Assembly (NCBI RefSeq): GCF_938017775.1
Contig: NZ_CALIIU010000022.1
Span: 1 to 64,000 of the forward strand
DNA: 64,000 nt
Source of the DNA: an uncultured Campylobacter sp.
GTDB lineage: Bacteria; Campylobacterota; Campylobacteria; Campylobacterales; Campylobacteraceae
Direction of reading: 5' to 3'
Position numbers and translations under genes: made by a program. Below are positions 8,077-16,562 of the stretch, piece by piece (within the stretch, counting starts at the first letter, position 1; the number at the start of each line of letters is the position of its first letter). The notes under the pieces are model-generated. The model searched no databases. It was not told where the DNA came from and worked only from the letters and a program-made list of their open reading frames with translations.

Positions 8077-8335
8077 ATGGGACAGTGTGTTATAAAAACC
8101 TTAGACTACTGCGCAGAAAAGGGACTGCAGCTACAATGGGAAAAGGACTTCGCGATCTCCGTCAATGCTCTAGGAAACGAAGTTACTATAAGGGCGTAAA
8201 AGCGGACTTATATCTCTTGCCAGGCATTTGCTTACTTTAGCGCAAGATTCTGCGCCGAAACATTCGCATATACATCTGGATGAGTATAATTCGCTTGAGG
8301 AGGGCTCGGCGGAACTTATATTGGAGAAAATATGA
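8077..8335 (+). pseudogene. Imm32-like immunity protein, frameshifted
   Basis: After AAAAAGGAGTATCGG an ATG at 8077 opens a 40-codon frame ending VNALGNEVTIRA and a TAA at 8197. Dropping the single T at 8197 continues directly with KSGLISLARHLLTLAQ, then HIHLDEYNSLEEGSAEL, and a stop at 8333-8335. The fused ~85-residue protein matches the pattern of Imm32-type immunity proteins (V-x-I-x-a-N-x-x-G-L-x-x-L-A, then a His-rich HxHLxE). The family call is from memory and could be wrong. As written, the gene is broken by one base. The next small frame starts at its stop (ATGA). Confidence 0.6.
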
Positions 8336-8423
8336 ATACGAATAGCATCAATGTAGATGGAAAAAGTTATTATCCTCCGCGATTGAAGTGACGGGATCAT
8401 ATTTGACGGCGCTCGATGAATAA
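8332..8423 (+). pseudogene. Short broken gene coupled to the Imm32-like remnant
   Basis: ATG at 8332 overlaps the preceding stop (ATGA) and reads 19 codons, MNTNSINVDGKSYYPPRLK, before TGA. Shifting frame after SYYP gives SAIEVTGSYLTALDE and a stop at 8421-8423, which in turn overlaps the ATG of the next gene. The overlaps on both sides and a plausible continuous protein suggest a ~30-residue product or a fragment, broken by one frameshift. No family recognised. Confidence 0.35.
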
Positions 8424-8970
8424 CGGCGTAGTGCGTGAAAAGGAGAATAAATCAGTGCTACCGAATAAAATTTATATAAAAGACGATCCTCTAACTATCG
8501 ATGACGAACTTATGGGGCATGAGTATCATAAATTAGATATTAAAATTCTAGAAGACAAAAAGCTTGTGGTTTTGGGTTTTACTACGAATTTGGCTATGTA
8601 TTATTTCGCAAAAAACATTTTAACATCATCGTATAATGAAAGGGTCTCATACCTAGAGCTTTTTCCTTATGATACAGTGAACGGAGTGCGATTTGCAAAA
8701 AATAGCGCTCAACTATGCATAGATATAGAGAAATTTATCAAAATGGACGAAGCGGAGTGTTATATAGTGGACGATATGGGTGAGTATAAATTTGAGCTGG
8801 ATTTTAAAACATTCTACCAAAGCGTTACATTTTATTTCCCTAATACGGAGGATTACATAAATTTCGCCAAATATCTGCTAAGTATGAGTATCTACAATAG
8901 AAAAAATAGGGTAAAATTTTATAGCGAAGATTATACGTTGATTTTACAATATTCCAGGTTTGTTATATGA
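8416..8970 (+). CDS. Hypothetical cytoplasmic protein
   Basis: 184 residues, no signal peptide or membrane segment, rich in Tyr, Phe, Asp and Lys. AT-rich relative to the neighbouring core genes. The ATG at 8416 lies within the end of the preceding broken frame; an AAAAGGAG at 8438-8445 sits inside the coding sequence before a GTG at 8455, so the true start could be slightly later. I do not recognise the family. Its place directly after an Imm32-like remnant and its size are compatible with a toxin-immunity protein, but that is inference from context only. Confidence 0.6.
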   Translation: MNNGVVREKENKSVLPNKIYIKDDPLTIDDELMGHEYHKLDIKILEDKKLVVLGFTTNLAMYYFAKNILTSSYNERVSYLELFPYDTVNGVRFAKNSAQLCIDIEKFIKMDEAECYIVDDMGEYKFELDFKTFYQSVTFYFPNTEDYINFAKYLLSMSIYNRKNRVKFYSEDYTLILQYSRFVI

Positions 8971-9085
8971 GAAATTTCGAACTATCAAAAATAAAATTTC
9001 TCTCATAGAGCCAAAATTTAAGGATCAGACGGCATGACGCAAAACACGATGAATGAAGCAGATCGTAACGAAAAGGAGCGGCAAA

Positions 9086-9160
9086 ATGCTAGATAGAATC
9101 GGCTCCTGTTGTATCGGCATGATGGCAACTATCTCAAAAGCCTATAGGAATAAAAAATGA
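9086..9160 (+). CDS. Small ORF, 24 residues, coupled to the next gene
   Basis: ATG at 9086 follows AAAAGGAGCGGCAAA, a strong ribosome-binding site. The frame encodes MLDRIGSCCIGMMATISKAY and four more residues, ending TGA at 9158-9160 in an ATGA overlap with the start of 9157..9729. It could be a real small hydrophobic peptide, a translational-coupling leader, or the truncated head of another copy of the neighbouring membrane-protein family (compare MLNRIFALIGFF at 9762). Confidence 0.4.
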   Translation: MLDRIGSCCIGMMATISKAYRNKK

Positions 9161-9729
9161 GCGCTAGAATAGGTTTAATACTTTTGGGTGCATTTTTTGT
9201 ATTTGAAAGTATTCTTGGCTGCTTTAGCGGAAAGATGTATTTTAAATACCGAGGCTGGAGCGCAGTTGAGCCGGTCTATATTATCAAAATTTTTATCATC
9301 GGCGTATTGTTTGTTTCTGCAGGAATTTTCATAAACAAAAAAATAGGTAGAGTGATTAATGCCTTGATAGGCTTAAACCTTTTAATAATATCTATAGAAA
9401 TTTTTACAACGCAAGATCCCACAGGAATACAAAGCAAAATCGGATATCCTTTTCTTATCTCGGGATTTTTGGTTTTACTTATTAGTATCTCGTTTTTTTA
9501 CCTCGCCTTCCGCTCTGAAAAGAACATAAAAAGATATCCGAAGTATATGTGGTGTAAGGACTGCTTTAAATTTTACATGTACGAGGACGTCAAAGATACG
9601 GATCAAATTTGCCCGGACTGCGGCAAAAAGCTTACGGAGTATAATGACGGCGACTACTGGCGAAGAAACGCTCCTCATCAAGGCGCTAAAACTCCGAAGA
9701 TCAAAAAGCGTAAATTTAAAAAGCGATGA
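9157..9729 (+). CDS. Membrane protein with C-terminal zinc ribbon
   Basis: 190 residues: four hydrophobic segments (about 4-21, 44-65, 66-85, 98-120), then FRSEKNIKRYPKYM and a cytoplasmic zinc ribbon formed by CKDC and CPDC (~133-160), and a basic KRKFKKR tail. It starts by ATGA overlap with the 24-residue ORF. A frameshifted paralogue (9762..10191), a truncated start (10228..10269) and a separate remnant at 48542..48718 show it belongs to a locally duplicated, decaying family. Function unknown; possibly a membrane immunity protein by context. Confidence 0.65.
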   Translation: MSARIGLILLGAFFVFESILGCFSGKMYFKYRGWSAVEPVYIIKIFIIGVLFVSAGIFINKKIGRVINALIGLNLLIISIEIFTTQDPTGIQSKIGYPFLISGFLVLLISISFFYLAFRSEKNIKRYPKYMWCKDCFKFYMYEDVKDTDQICPDCGKKLTEYNDGDYWRRNAPHQGAKTPKIKKRKFKKR

Positions 9730-9761
9730 AATTTTGATTTGTTATAGAGGAATATATAAAA

Positions 9762-10191
9762 ATGCTAAATAGAATTTTTGCGCTAATCGGCTTTTTTGCT
9801 TTTTTCGCATGGGGACTGGTGGCCGCTTTATTGGGAAAAGTCGATATAAAGCCTGGCTTTATGGCATCGGTAAAATTCGATAGCTCGCATCTGCGTATCA
9901 TCATAGGAATTTTATGCTTTGCGGCGTGCGCTTTCTTTTTATATCTCGCCTTTCGCTCCGAAAAAAAGCATAAAATATTATCCTAAATTTATGCGTTGCA
10001 AAGGGTGCCTTAAATTTTATAATTTCTCGGACGTTAAAGATAGGAGTGTTTGCCCTAAATGCGGAGGCGAGCTGCAAGATTATGCCGAGATAGAAAAGTG
10101 GAATCAAGCGGAAAAGAATAAAAAGCTTGAGAAATATTTTAAATTTGAAAAAGAGTGGCTAAAGAGGGTGAGTCATGATAAAAATAATTGA
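9762..10191 (+). pseudogene. Membrane/zinc-ribbon paralogue, frameshifted in an A7 tract
   Basis: The first frame (9762..9986) encodes two membrane helices and LYLAFRSEKKHKILS, then stops. The +1 frame carries on with KSIKYYPKFMRCKGC, then CPKCGGELQDYAEIEKW, to a stop at 10189-10191. The break lies in GAAAAAAAGC. With six instead of seven A the sequence reads FRSEKSIKYYPKF, aligning residue for residue with FRSEKNIKRYPKY of the gene at 9157. The restored protein would be ~142 residues. Loss by slippage, phase variation or transcriptional slippage are all possible. Confidence 0.75.
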
Positions 10192-10227
10192 TGCGCAAGC
10201 AAAATCAAAAAGGCCATATGGAAAAAA

Positions 10228-10269
10228 ATGAGCACTAGGATAGGTTTAATACTTTTGGTCGCATTTTAG
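10228..10269 (+). pseudogene. Truncated start of a third membrane/zinc-ribbon copy
   Basis: MSTRIGLILLVAF then TAG at 10267 copies the N-terminus of the gene at 9157 (MSARIGLILLGAF). The rest of the family sequence is absent. Confidence 0.6.
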
Positions 10270-10470
10270 ACGGGTATGATTTTAGGGATTTGGCTAAATT
10301 TCAAAATTTCAGCTAGATCCGCTTTGCGAATTTGCCTTTTTAAAAAAACGCTGCTAAAGAATCTAAATTTAAAACTGAAATTTTATCGCGCCCAGCAAAA
10401 CGCTCGAAATTAAAATTTCATCCAATCTCCGCCTAAATTTTAAAAAATCTATCTTTAATCTTTGAAATTT

Positions 10471-10505
10471 ATTATTATTTAATCAAGAGGAATTATAATA
10501 TAGCA
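10471..10505 (+). promoter_or_regulatory. Candidate iron-regulatory/promoter element upstream of the first TonB-dependent receptor
   Basis: ATTATTATTTAATCAAGAGG followed directly by AATTATAATATAG lies 46-80 bp before the receptor start. A near copy (ATTATTATTT, then AAGAGGAATTGTAAGATA) precedes the second receptor at 50654-50685. The only two long receptor genes in the window share it, so it is likely a promoter with an overlapping Fur-type operator; the operator assignment is inference. Confidence 0.45.
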
Positions 10506-10550
10506 TTTGCAAATCATTCGCAAAATTCTAATTTTAAATAGGAGAGAGTG

Positions 10551-12620
10551 ATGTTTAAGAAATTTTATCTTTCAAATGCCGCGATCGCGCTAAGTTTGTG
10601 CGCCGCATTGCAACTAAACGGATCCGAAAACAACGCTACGTCCGCAAATATCGCGCCTAGCGCGAGAGCCGTAAATTCCGCAGCTCCTAAAAACGCTTCC
10701 GGCGCGAACGCCACAAAGCTGGGTACCATCGTAGTTACCGCGACAGGTTTTGAGGACACGCTTAAAAACGAGGTTCGCAACGTCTCCGTTATCACCGCGG
10801 AGGATACGGAAAACCGCGGTTACCGTGATCTGCGTGAGATTTTAGAAAAGGCGCCTGGGGTTAGCTTTAACGGCAGATCGGTTGATCTACGCGGGCAGGG
10901 CGCGAAGGCCAATACCTCCGTCAAGGTCCTTCTTAACGGAGTCGCGCTCAATATGATTGACACGACGCCGACGACCATCCCGATCGATTTAGTTCCGATC
11001 GAAGATATCGAGCGCGTGGAGATCATCCCTGGCGGCGGTAGCGTGCTTTACGGCAGCGGCACCAGCGGCGGTGTGATAAATATTATCACAAAAAAGGGCG
11101 TCAGATACCCGTACGCCAATATCTCGACCAAGATCGCGTCGTATAACTACAATGATCTAAATTTAGGCGTTGGCGGCAGCGTGAGCGACAATCTGTTTCT
11201 AAAAACCGCCGTTAAGGGCTTTAAGCAGCGCGGATACCGCAAGGGCGAAAGAGAGCGAGGTTACTATACATCATTTGGACTAAATTACAAAATTTCAGAT
11301 GATCAAAGCCTATCTTTTAATCCCAGCTTTTATCGCGCTAGGACGCATGATGTACCGGGTTTAGGGCTTGCCAAACTTAAAGCGGATCGCCGCCAGCAGG
11401 GAGGCGAGAGAACCTTTACTAAAAGCACACGATTAAATTTTGACTTGGATTATGCGGTGAAATTTGGCGATAGATTTGAAGCAAATTTACAGCCTTATTA
11501 TCAAGATATTAGAATTTTGCAAAAGGGCTTTGTAATGAAAGATCGCAAAGAAGGGGCGAATTTAAAGGGCAAGTTTACCTATGATAACGACGAGCTCATA
11601 GCGGGATATGATTATCTTAAAAATAAGGGCTTCCGCAGGATCGATTTTAATACCGCAATAAATCCTATGATGAGCCTTTCACAACTTACGATCTTTGATA
11701 TGCAAAAACAGACGCACTCGGTTTATGCCTTAGAAAAGCACGACTTTACGGAGCTATTTTCGCTTAGTGCGGGCGGGCGCTTTGAACGCGCCGAATACAA
11801 AGTAGATCGCGAGGTCTCTACGACGATGCGTAGGATGGGGCGCATCTTTCACACTCAAGACAGCACGCACGTAACGGACGATAAAAACAACTATGCGTTT
11901 GAGATCACGCCGAATTTTAAATATTCTAAAGACGGCAATGTCTATTTTAAATTTGAGCGAGGCTATATCTCGCCGGGTCCTAATCAGCTCATCGATAAGC
12001 TAAGTTCTAGCGGCCCTTACGTGCTTAATAACCTCAAATCCGAAACCTTTAAAACCTACGAGATCGGCATGAAGGATCTAATCTATGGGCAATACGTAAG
12101 CGCTACGATCTTTTGGACCGATACGAAAAACGAGATCGTAAACGAGCTACTCGGTAGCGGCTTTAATAGCGGTTGGCATTTCATCAATATCGACGAGACG
12201 CGCCGCAAGGGCGTGGAGCTGTATGCGGAGCAAAGTCTGCTTTCAAATTTAAAGCTCAGCGAGACCTTTTCATACGTGGACGCCAAGATCCAATCCGGCG
12301 CGAATAAAGGCAAGCAGGTTCCGCTAGTGGAGCGCTCGAAGTTCGTTTTGGGCGTCGATTATGAGCCGATTAGAAATTTAACGCTGATGAGCGATTTTAA
12401 ATATTTCTCATCATCGCACGACGCCAACCACGATAGGATCGATTCGCGCACGATCGTAGATCTGGGCGCTGCGTACCGCTTCGCAAGCGGATTTTTGATA
12501 AGCGCCGGAGTCAAAAACGTCTTTGACGAGGAGTATAATTACAACCAAAATTTACGCGCAGACGTCTATACTCCGGCTCCCGGGCGCAACTACTACGTGG
12601 AGTTTAAATACGCCTATTAG
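10551..12620 (+). CDS. TonB-dependent outer-membrane receptor
   Basis: About 689 residues. A signal peptide ends near residue 26 (ALQLNGSENNA) and is followed by an Ala/Asn-rich linker. The TonB box region is TIVVTATG; the plug contains LREILEKAPGVSFNGRSVDLRG and VEIIPGGGSVLYGSGTSGGVINI. The rest is an alternating beta-barrel ending in a terminal aromatic (EFKYAY). It imports an iron chelate or similar ligand using TonB energy; the ligand is not identifiable. Of a GTG (10548) and an ATG (10551), the ATG is better spaced from AGGAG. It is probably iron-regulated, given the shared upstream motif. Confidence 0.9.
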   Translation: MFKKFYLSNAAIALSLCAALQLNGSENNATSANIAPSARAVNSAAPKNASGANATKLGTIVVTATGFEDTLKNEVRNVSVITAEDTENRGYRDLREILEKAPGVSFNGRSVDLRGQGAKANTSVKVLLNGVALNMIDTTPTTIPIDLVPIEDIERVEIIPGGGSVLYGSGTSGGVINIITKKGVRYPYANISTKIASYNYNDLNLGVGGSVSDNLFLKTAVKGFKQRGYRKGERERGYYTSFGLNYKISDDQSLSFNPSFYRARTHDVPGLGLAKLKADRRQQGGERTFTKSTRLNFDLDYAVKFGDRFEANLQPYYQDIRILQKGFVMKDRKEGANLKGKFTYDNDELIAGYDYLKNKGFRRIDFNTAINPMMSLSQLTIFDMQKQTHSVYALEKHDFTELFSLSAGGRFERAEYKVDREVSTTMRRMGRIFHTQDSTHVTDDKNNYAFEITPNFKYSKDGNVYFKFERGYISPGPNQLIDKLSSSGPYVLNNLKSETFKTYEIGMKDLIYGQYVSATIFWTDTKNEIVNELLGSGFNSGWHFINIDETRRKGVELYAEQSLLSNLKLSETFSYVDAKIQSGANKGKQVPLVERSKFVLGVDYEPIRNLTLMSDFKYFSSSHDANHDRIDSRTIVDLGAAYRFASGFLISAGVKNVFDEEYNYNQNLRADVYTPAPGRNYYVEFKYAY

Positions 12621-12739
12621 CGCGCGTTTAAATTTAAGCGAGGTTTGAGCTGCGAAATTTAAAATTTACGGGCGGAATTTAAAATTTCGCCGCGACGTGC
12701 TTTGCCGCCGCGAGATTAAATTTAATAAAAGGAGCAAAG

Positions 12740-13531
12740 ATGAAACCGGACTATAAAAACTGGGTGCCTAAGGGCATGATCGCGAGCTTTGCCGCAGGTG
12801 CGGGCATAGCGTTAGTTTTGTTTTTGATTTTCGGCGTTTGCGGCGCTTTTGTTGGCGGCGTGCTGAGGTGGTTTCTTGCGGGGCTTTTCGGCGCAGCGGC
12901 GCTGGTTTTGATCGGCTTTACGATCTACTGCGTCGTGTGGTACCGCACGTTTGATTACGGCGGCAAACGTCAGCTCTCTCGCGCGATCGTAGAGGGCACG
13001 GCAAAATACGTAGATCTACCTGAGGGCGGGCGCGGGCTAGACGTAGGCTGCGGCAGCGGCGCGCTAACGATCGCCGTGGCTAAGCGCAACCCGCACGCAT
13101 CGGTGCTAGGCGTCGATCGCTGGGGCTTTGAGTATGCGTCTTTTAACAAGCAGCTGTGCGAATCCAATGCGCGCGCCGAAGGGGTGCAGAACATCGGCTT
13201 CGAGCAGGCCGACGCCACGCAGCTACCCTTTGAGGACGGCAGTTTCGATGCGGTTACAAGCAACTACGTCTATCACAACATCATGCGCAAGGACCGCCAG
13301 GCGCTGCTTTTAGAGACGCTCCGCGTGCTTAAAAAGGGCGGCAGCTTCGCAATCCACGATCTTTTCTCGCGCGGAAACTACGGCGATATGGACGCTTTCA
13401 TAGCGCGACTTAAAGAGCAGGGCTATGAGCAGCTCGAGCTCATAGACACGACGCAGGGGCTTTTTATGGGCCCGCGCGAAGCCAAATGGCTGATGTTAGG
13501 CAGCTCAAAGCTTCTGGTGGGCAAAAAATAA
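12740..13531 (+). CDS. Membrane-anchored class I SAM-dependent methyltransferase
   Basis: 263 residues. Two N-terminal hydrophobic helices (about 14-40 and 44-68) are followed by a Rossmann methyltransferase domain with RGLDVGCGSGALTIAVA (motif I), VLGVDRWG, FEQADATQLPFEDGSFDAV and VLKKGGSFAIHD. The ribosome-binding site AAAAGGAGCAAAG is good. It lies 119 bp after the TonB receptor and may share its transcript, but substrate and link to uptake are unknown. The membrane anchor suggests a lipid or membrane-associated substrate, which is inference. Confidence 0.75.
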   Translation: MKPDYKNWVPKGMIASFAAGAGIALVLFLIFGVCGAFVGGVLRWFLAGLFGAAALVLIGFTIYCVVWYRTFDYGGKRQLSRAIVEGTAKYVDLPEGGRGLDVGCGSGALTIAVAKRNPHASVLGVDRWGFEYASFNKQLCESNARAEGVQNIGFEQADATQLPFEDGSFDAVTSNYVYHNIMRKDRQALLLETLRVLKKGGSFAIHDLFSRGNYGDMDAFIARLKEQGYEQLELIDTTQGLFMGPREAKWLMLGSSKLLVGKK

Positions 13532-13855
13532 AAAGCCTTTGTAAATTTTGAAATTTGAGTTAATTTAGAATTCCTAGGCGACGGATTTAAATTTAAGGCC
13601 GATCGCTTTTATGAAATTTCGCTTTTAAATTTTGAAATTTTATGTTTTGGGCGTGCGGCACGGCGTGAGTTTGCGCGTAGAATTACGCTATGATAAGATT
13701 AAAATTTCACGCTGCGAAAGAGCAGTGAGTAAGACGATCCTTCGGGTAAATTTGACCGCGGATAAAGCGGATTTGATGCTGAACTACTATCTTTAAGATA
13801 AGCTTTTGTTTAAAAATATATAATTCACATTTCATTTAATTTCAAAGGAGAAACT
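13532..13855. other. Intergenic stretch with promoter
   Basis: No gene supported. Repeated AAATTTGAAATTT phrases fill the first part. A GTG frame of 23 codons (around 13725-13796) is too short to call. TATAAT at 13819-13824 with A/T-rich surroundings is a good -10 for the gene at 13856. Confidence 0.5.
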
Positions 13856-14614
13856 GTGAAAGGAACTATTTTGGCTAAGGGCATTATCCTTGCCGCAGAT
13901 GAGAGCCGCTACTCATACCAGCAAGAGGATGTGAAATCGGCAAATGAGGAAGGCAAACCAGTCGTTTTGAGTCAAGGCGATGAAGTTGATTTTATCGCAG
14001 AGGGGCAAACTGCAAAGGAGATATACCTTACAAAAACAAAGCTCATTAACGTAGATTTCTCTAATTTTTCTCTTGGGGATGATAATTTATCAACCATCAG
14101 AACGCTTGGACTAGCGGGATCGGCGCTACCGATTTTAGGCGTTATTCCGTTTATCGGTTTAGTTTTCGTTATCGCAGGTTTTATATGTATATTGCTCGCT
14201 ATCATCAAGCTTTCAAATAAAGCTGCCAGCCCTACGCTTAAGAAAAACTACATCATTTATCTAGTAGCCACCGTCGTAGCGACCATACTTATCTTTATAG
14301 GTGCGACTATGGGGGTGTTTGCGCTGATAGGCGCGAGCGCTAAATATGGCAGTGCTAGCGGTATCGGCATAGCCATCGGCGTCATTTTCTTCATCGCCGG
14401 CATAATCGGTATGATTTATGCGTTTTTTAAAGAATTCCAAGTTTATAATGAGCTTTCAAGAATATCGGGCGATAAATTTTTCCTCTATTACTTCATTTGC
14501 ACGGTCGTCGGTGCGCTAACGGTCGCTATCGTTATCGGATATTTTATACTGTTAGCGGCGTTTATCTTACAAATCATCGCTTGGTATAGATTGCGAGAGA
14601 TTAAGGCGGCTTAA
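13856..14614 (+). CDS. Integral membrane protein, DUF996-like, with N-terminal beta domain
   Basis: 252 residues from a GTG start preceded by CAAAGGAGAAACT. Residues 1-62 form a short soluble domain (GTILAKGIILAADESRYSY, GDEVDFIAEG, AKEIYLTKTK) resembling an OB-like regulatory domain seen in front of some membrane proteins. Four to five hydrophobic segments follow between ~80 and 245, with Gly/Ile/Ala-rich helices. The C-terminal part resembles DUF996. Role unknown. Monocistronic by appearance. Confidence 0.6.
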   Translation: MKGTILAKGIILAADESRYSYQQEDVKSANEEGKPVVLSQGDEVDFIAEGQTAKEIYLTKTKLINVDFSNFSLGDDNLSTIRTLGLAGSALPILGVIPFIGLVFVIAGFICILLAIIKLSNKAASPTLKKNYIIYLVATVVATILIFIGATMGVFALIGASAKYGSASGIGIAIGVIFFIAGIIGMIYAFFKEFQVYNELSRISGDKFFLYYFICTVVGALTVAIVIGYFILLAAFILQIIAWYRLREIKAA

Positions 14615-14736
14615 ATTTTTGTATTTTTGATCGGCAGGTAAATTTACGCAAACAAAACCCCGCCGATAAATTTTAATTTTGCGAGTTTATGCGCAAATCC
14701 GCATTGTAAATTTAATGGCTCCGTGATATTTTAAAT

Positions 14737-15228
14737 TTAAACGCGATATAGACTAAAGCAGCCGTAGTCGGTGCGCACGGCCAAAACTTCCTCGCCGTTT
14801 ATGCGCTCAAATTTCGCCTCGCAGCGCTTCACGACGTGCGAGAGCTCGAAGCTAAGCTGCAAATTACCGCTTTTTAGATCGATGATGCGGGCTTTGTCGT
14901 AATTAATCAATGCGAGCCGTGAAACGTCCGCACTAATGCAAAGCTCGTCCGCCTCGGCGCATTCAGCTCGTAGCCACGCAGGATTAAGCCACTCGCCGCT
15001 TGCAACGTCAATGCAAACTAGCTTGCTCGCGTAGCGCTCCTTGCCCAGCACCGAGCCGTCCGCCAAAAAGCAAATTTTATCAAAAATGCCGAAATCGCCT
15101 TTTATCTCGTTTAAAATTTCGCCGTTTAGCGTGCTTAAAATTTTGATCTCGTTTTGTTTGCAATGAAGCGCCAGCCGCGCGCCGTCATCGCTAATCGCGG
15201 CGCACAAGGTCGGTGTATAGCTTTTCAT
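14737..15228 (-). CDS. Beta-propeller-like protein, second gene of a coupled pair
   Basis: 163 residues from the ATG at 15228, which overlaps the stop of the upstream gene (ATGA). An upstream extension in this frame is not needed and reads through the preceding gene. Repeated blades such as AAISDDGARLALHCKQNEI, LSTLNGEILNEIKGDFG and ELCISADVSRLALINYDKA are typical of WD40-like propellers. It is too short for a full propeller by itself and may complete the fold started by the upstream product. Function unknown. Confidence 0.6.
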   Translation of the reverse strand: MKSYTPTLCAAISDDGARLALHCKQNEIKILSTLNGEILNEIKGDFGIFDKICFLADGSVLGKERYASKLVCIDVASGEWLNPAWLRAECAEADELCISADVSRLALINYDKARIIDLKSGNLQLSFELSHVVKRCEAKFERINGEEVLAVRTDYGCFSLYRV

Positions 15229-15866
15229 TCGGATCTGTACTCGGCTAGAGGCGAAATCTCGTCGCCGCGCAAAGTAAAAATTTGACCGAACATCGCAAAC
15301 GACGCCATATCTTTCGCCGCACAAACGAAACTCGTAAATTCTTTGCTATTTTTAAAGCTCAACCATTGAGAGAGATCGCTAAATTCGCCGCTTGCGGGAT
15401 CAAATTTAAAGATAAAATGATCCAGATCCAAAAGCAAAACCTCACCCGCACGCTCCGCCCGCCATGCAAGCGGCTTTGGCAGGACGATCTGCTGCTTTAC
15501 GGCGCCGCTCGCGTCCAGCCTGATGAGAAAGTCATCCAGCGCGCCGCCCTCTTTGTAGCCGCCGCATTTATAGACGAAAAGATCGTCTCCCGTGCCCGCA
15601 AAGGCCAGCGCGCCCGTGTAACCGCCGCCGATATAGATGTGCAAACTCGCCTCGCCCGCTTTGGCGTCTGCGTTTTGCAGGACGTAGCCTTTCTTTAGGC
15701 TCTCCCACTCCTTTTTCACGCAGGCTTTTTGCGCCTCGTCCGCGCCGGCAAACTCCTTTTGCGTCTGCCTCGTTTTGCCGTTTTTGACGCTCTCGCTGAT
15801 TAAAATTTTGCCCTCGACGCGCAAATTTAATCGGTCGCCGCTGGTTAAATTTATCAAATTTTTCAT
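15225..15866 (-). CDS. WGR-like domain plus beta-propeller blades
   Basis: 213 residues. The first ~65 residues (NLTSGDRLNLRVEGKILI, then KTRQTQKEFAGADEAQKA, WESLKKGYVLQ) resemble a WGR domain, the nucleic-acid/partner-binding fold of PARPs and MolR-like proteins, although the W-G-R itself is not seen. The remainder consists of blade-like strands (LFVYKCGGYKEGGALDDFLI, FKFDPASGEFSDLSQWLSF). It is translationally coupled to the propeller gene downstream. The two may have been one gene, or may form a complex. Divergent from nothing; mntP follows on the same strand side upstream. Confidence 0.55.
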   Translation of the reverse strand: MKNLINLTSGDRLNLRVEGKILISESVKNGKTRQTQKEFAGADEAQKACVKKEWESLKKGYVLQNADAKAGEASLHIYIGGGYTGALAFAGTGDDLFVYKCGGYKEGGALDDFLIRLDASGAVKQQIVLPKPLAWRAERAGEVLLLDLDHFIFKFDPASGEFSDLSQWLSFKNSKEFTSFVCAAKDMASFAMFGQIFTLRGDEISPLAEYRSE

Positions 15867-15921
15867 TTTCGCTCCTGCGGATTGTTTTGAAAATTATCGC
15901 AAAAACCCGCTTAAAGGCCGC

Positions 15922-16476
15922 CTAAATATCGATAACGCCGAGGTGCGAGAGCAAAATTTTAACCCCGATTAGGATCAAAATCGCGCCGCCTAAAACGAGC
16001 GCCTTTGAGTGCAGGTATTCGCCCGTTAGCTTGCCTGCGTAGCACGCCGCGACACACAGCGCGAAGCAGACGAGCCCGATTACGCAACAGGCGTAAAGGA
16101 TGTTTATCTCGCCAAAGGCAAAGGTCACGCCCACGGCTATAGCATCGATGCTGGTAGCGATCGCACCCAGCACCAGCTCCTTCGTGCTTAGGCGTAGAGC
16201 TGGCTCGTCCTGCTCGCGGCGGGATTCCGCGATCATCTTGACGCCTAAAAACGATAAAATTCCAAACGCGACGAAGTGATCGATCTGCGCGATAAATTTT
16301 ACGAAATTTATCCCCAAAGCGTAGCCCGCAAGCGGCATTATAAACTGAGCCGCCGCGTAGAAAAACGCGATGCGCACGATCTGCGCAAATTTAAAATTCG
16401 GATATTTCGCGCCGTTTGAGATACTAAGCGCGACGCTGTCCATCGCAAGCGCAAAAGCGATGAGTAAAAGCTCCAT
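15922..16476 (-). CDS. mntP: Manganese efflux pump
   Basis: A 184-residue, six-helix inner-membrane protein exporting Mn(II). The two internal repeats each carry the family's conserved acidic helix: FALAMDSVALSISNG near the start and GAIATSIDAIAVGVTFAFG in the middle, followed by ILIGVKILL and LGV near the C-terminus. Length is normal. It faces away from the DUF4197 gene across an 86-bp gap. No manganese riboswitch is visible upstream. Confidence 0.92.
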   Translation of the reverse strand: MELLLIAFALAMDSVALSISNGAKYPNFKFAQIVRIAFFYAAAQFIMPLAGYALGINFVKFIAQIDHFVAFGILSFLGVKMIAESRREQDEPALRLSTKELVLGAIATSIDAIAVGVTFAFGEINILYACCVIGLVCFALCVAACYAGKLTGEYLHSKALVLGGAILILIGVKILLSHLGVIDI

Positions 16477-16562
16477 ATTTAGCCCTTTTGGTATTATAAA
16501 AGCGTTGATTATACATTAAAATTTCTGAAATAAAATGAACAATCTTAAATCGGGAAAAAGCC

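Noticed and set aside
15229..15324. Upstream extension of the second propeller gene
   Set aside because: It reads through the end of the preceding gene in another frame; the ATGA overlap start at 15228 is better.
16476..16562. Manganese riboswitch (yybP-ykoY type) upstream of mntP
   Set aside because: The divergent gap is only 86 bp and no conserved core of that riboswitch could be seen.
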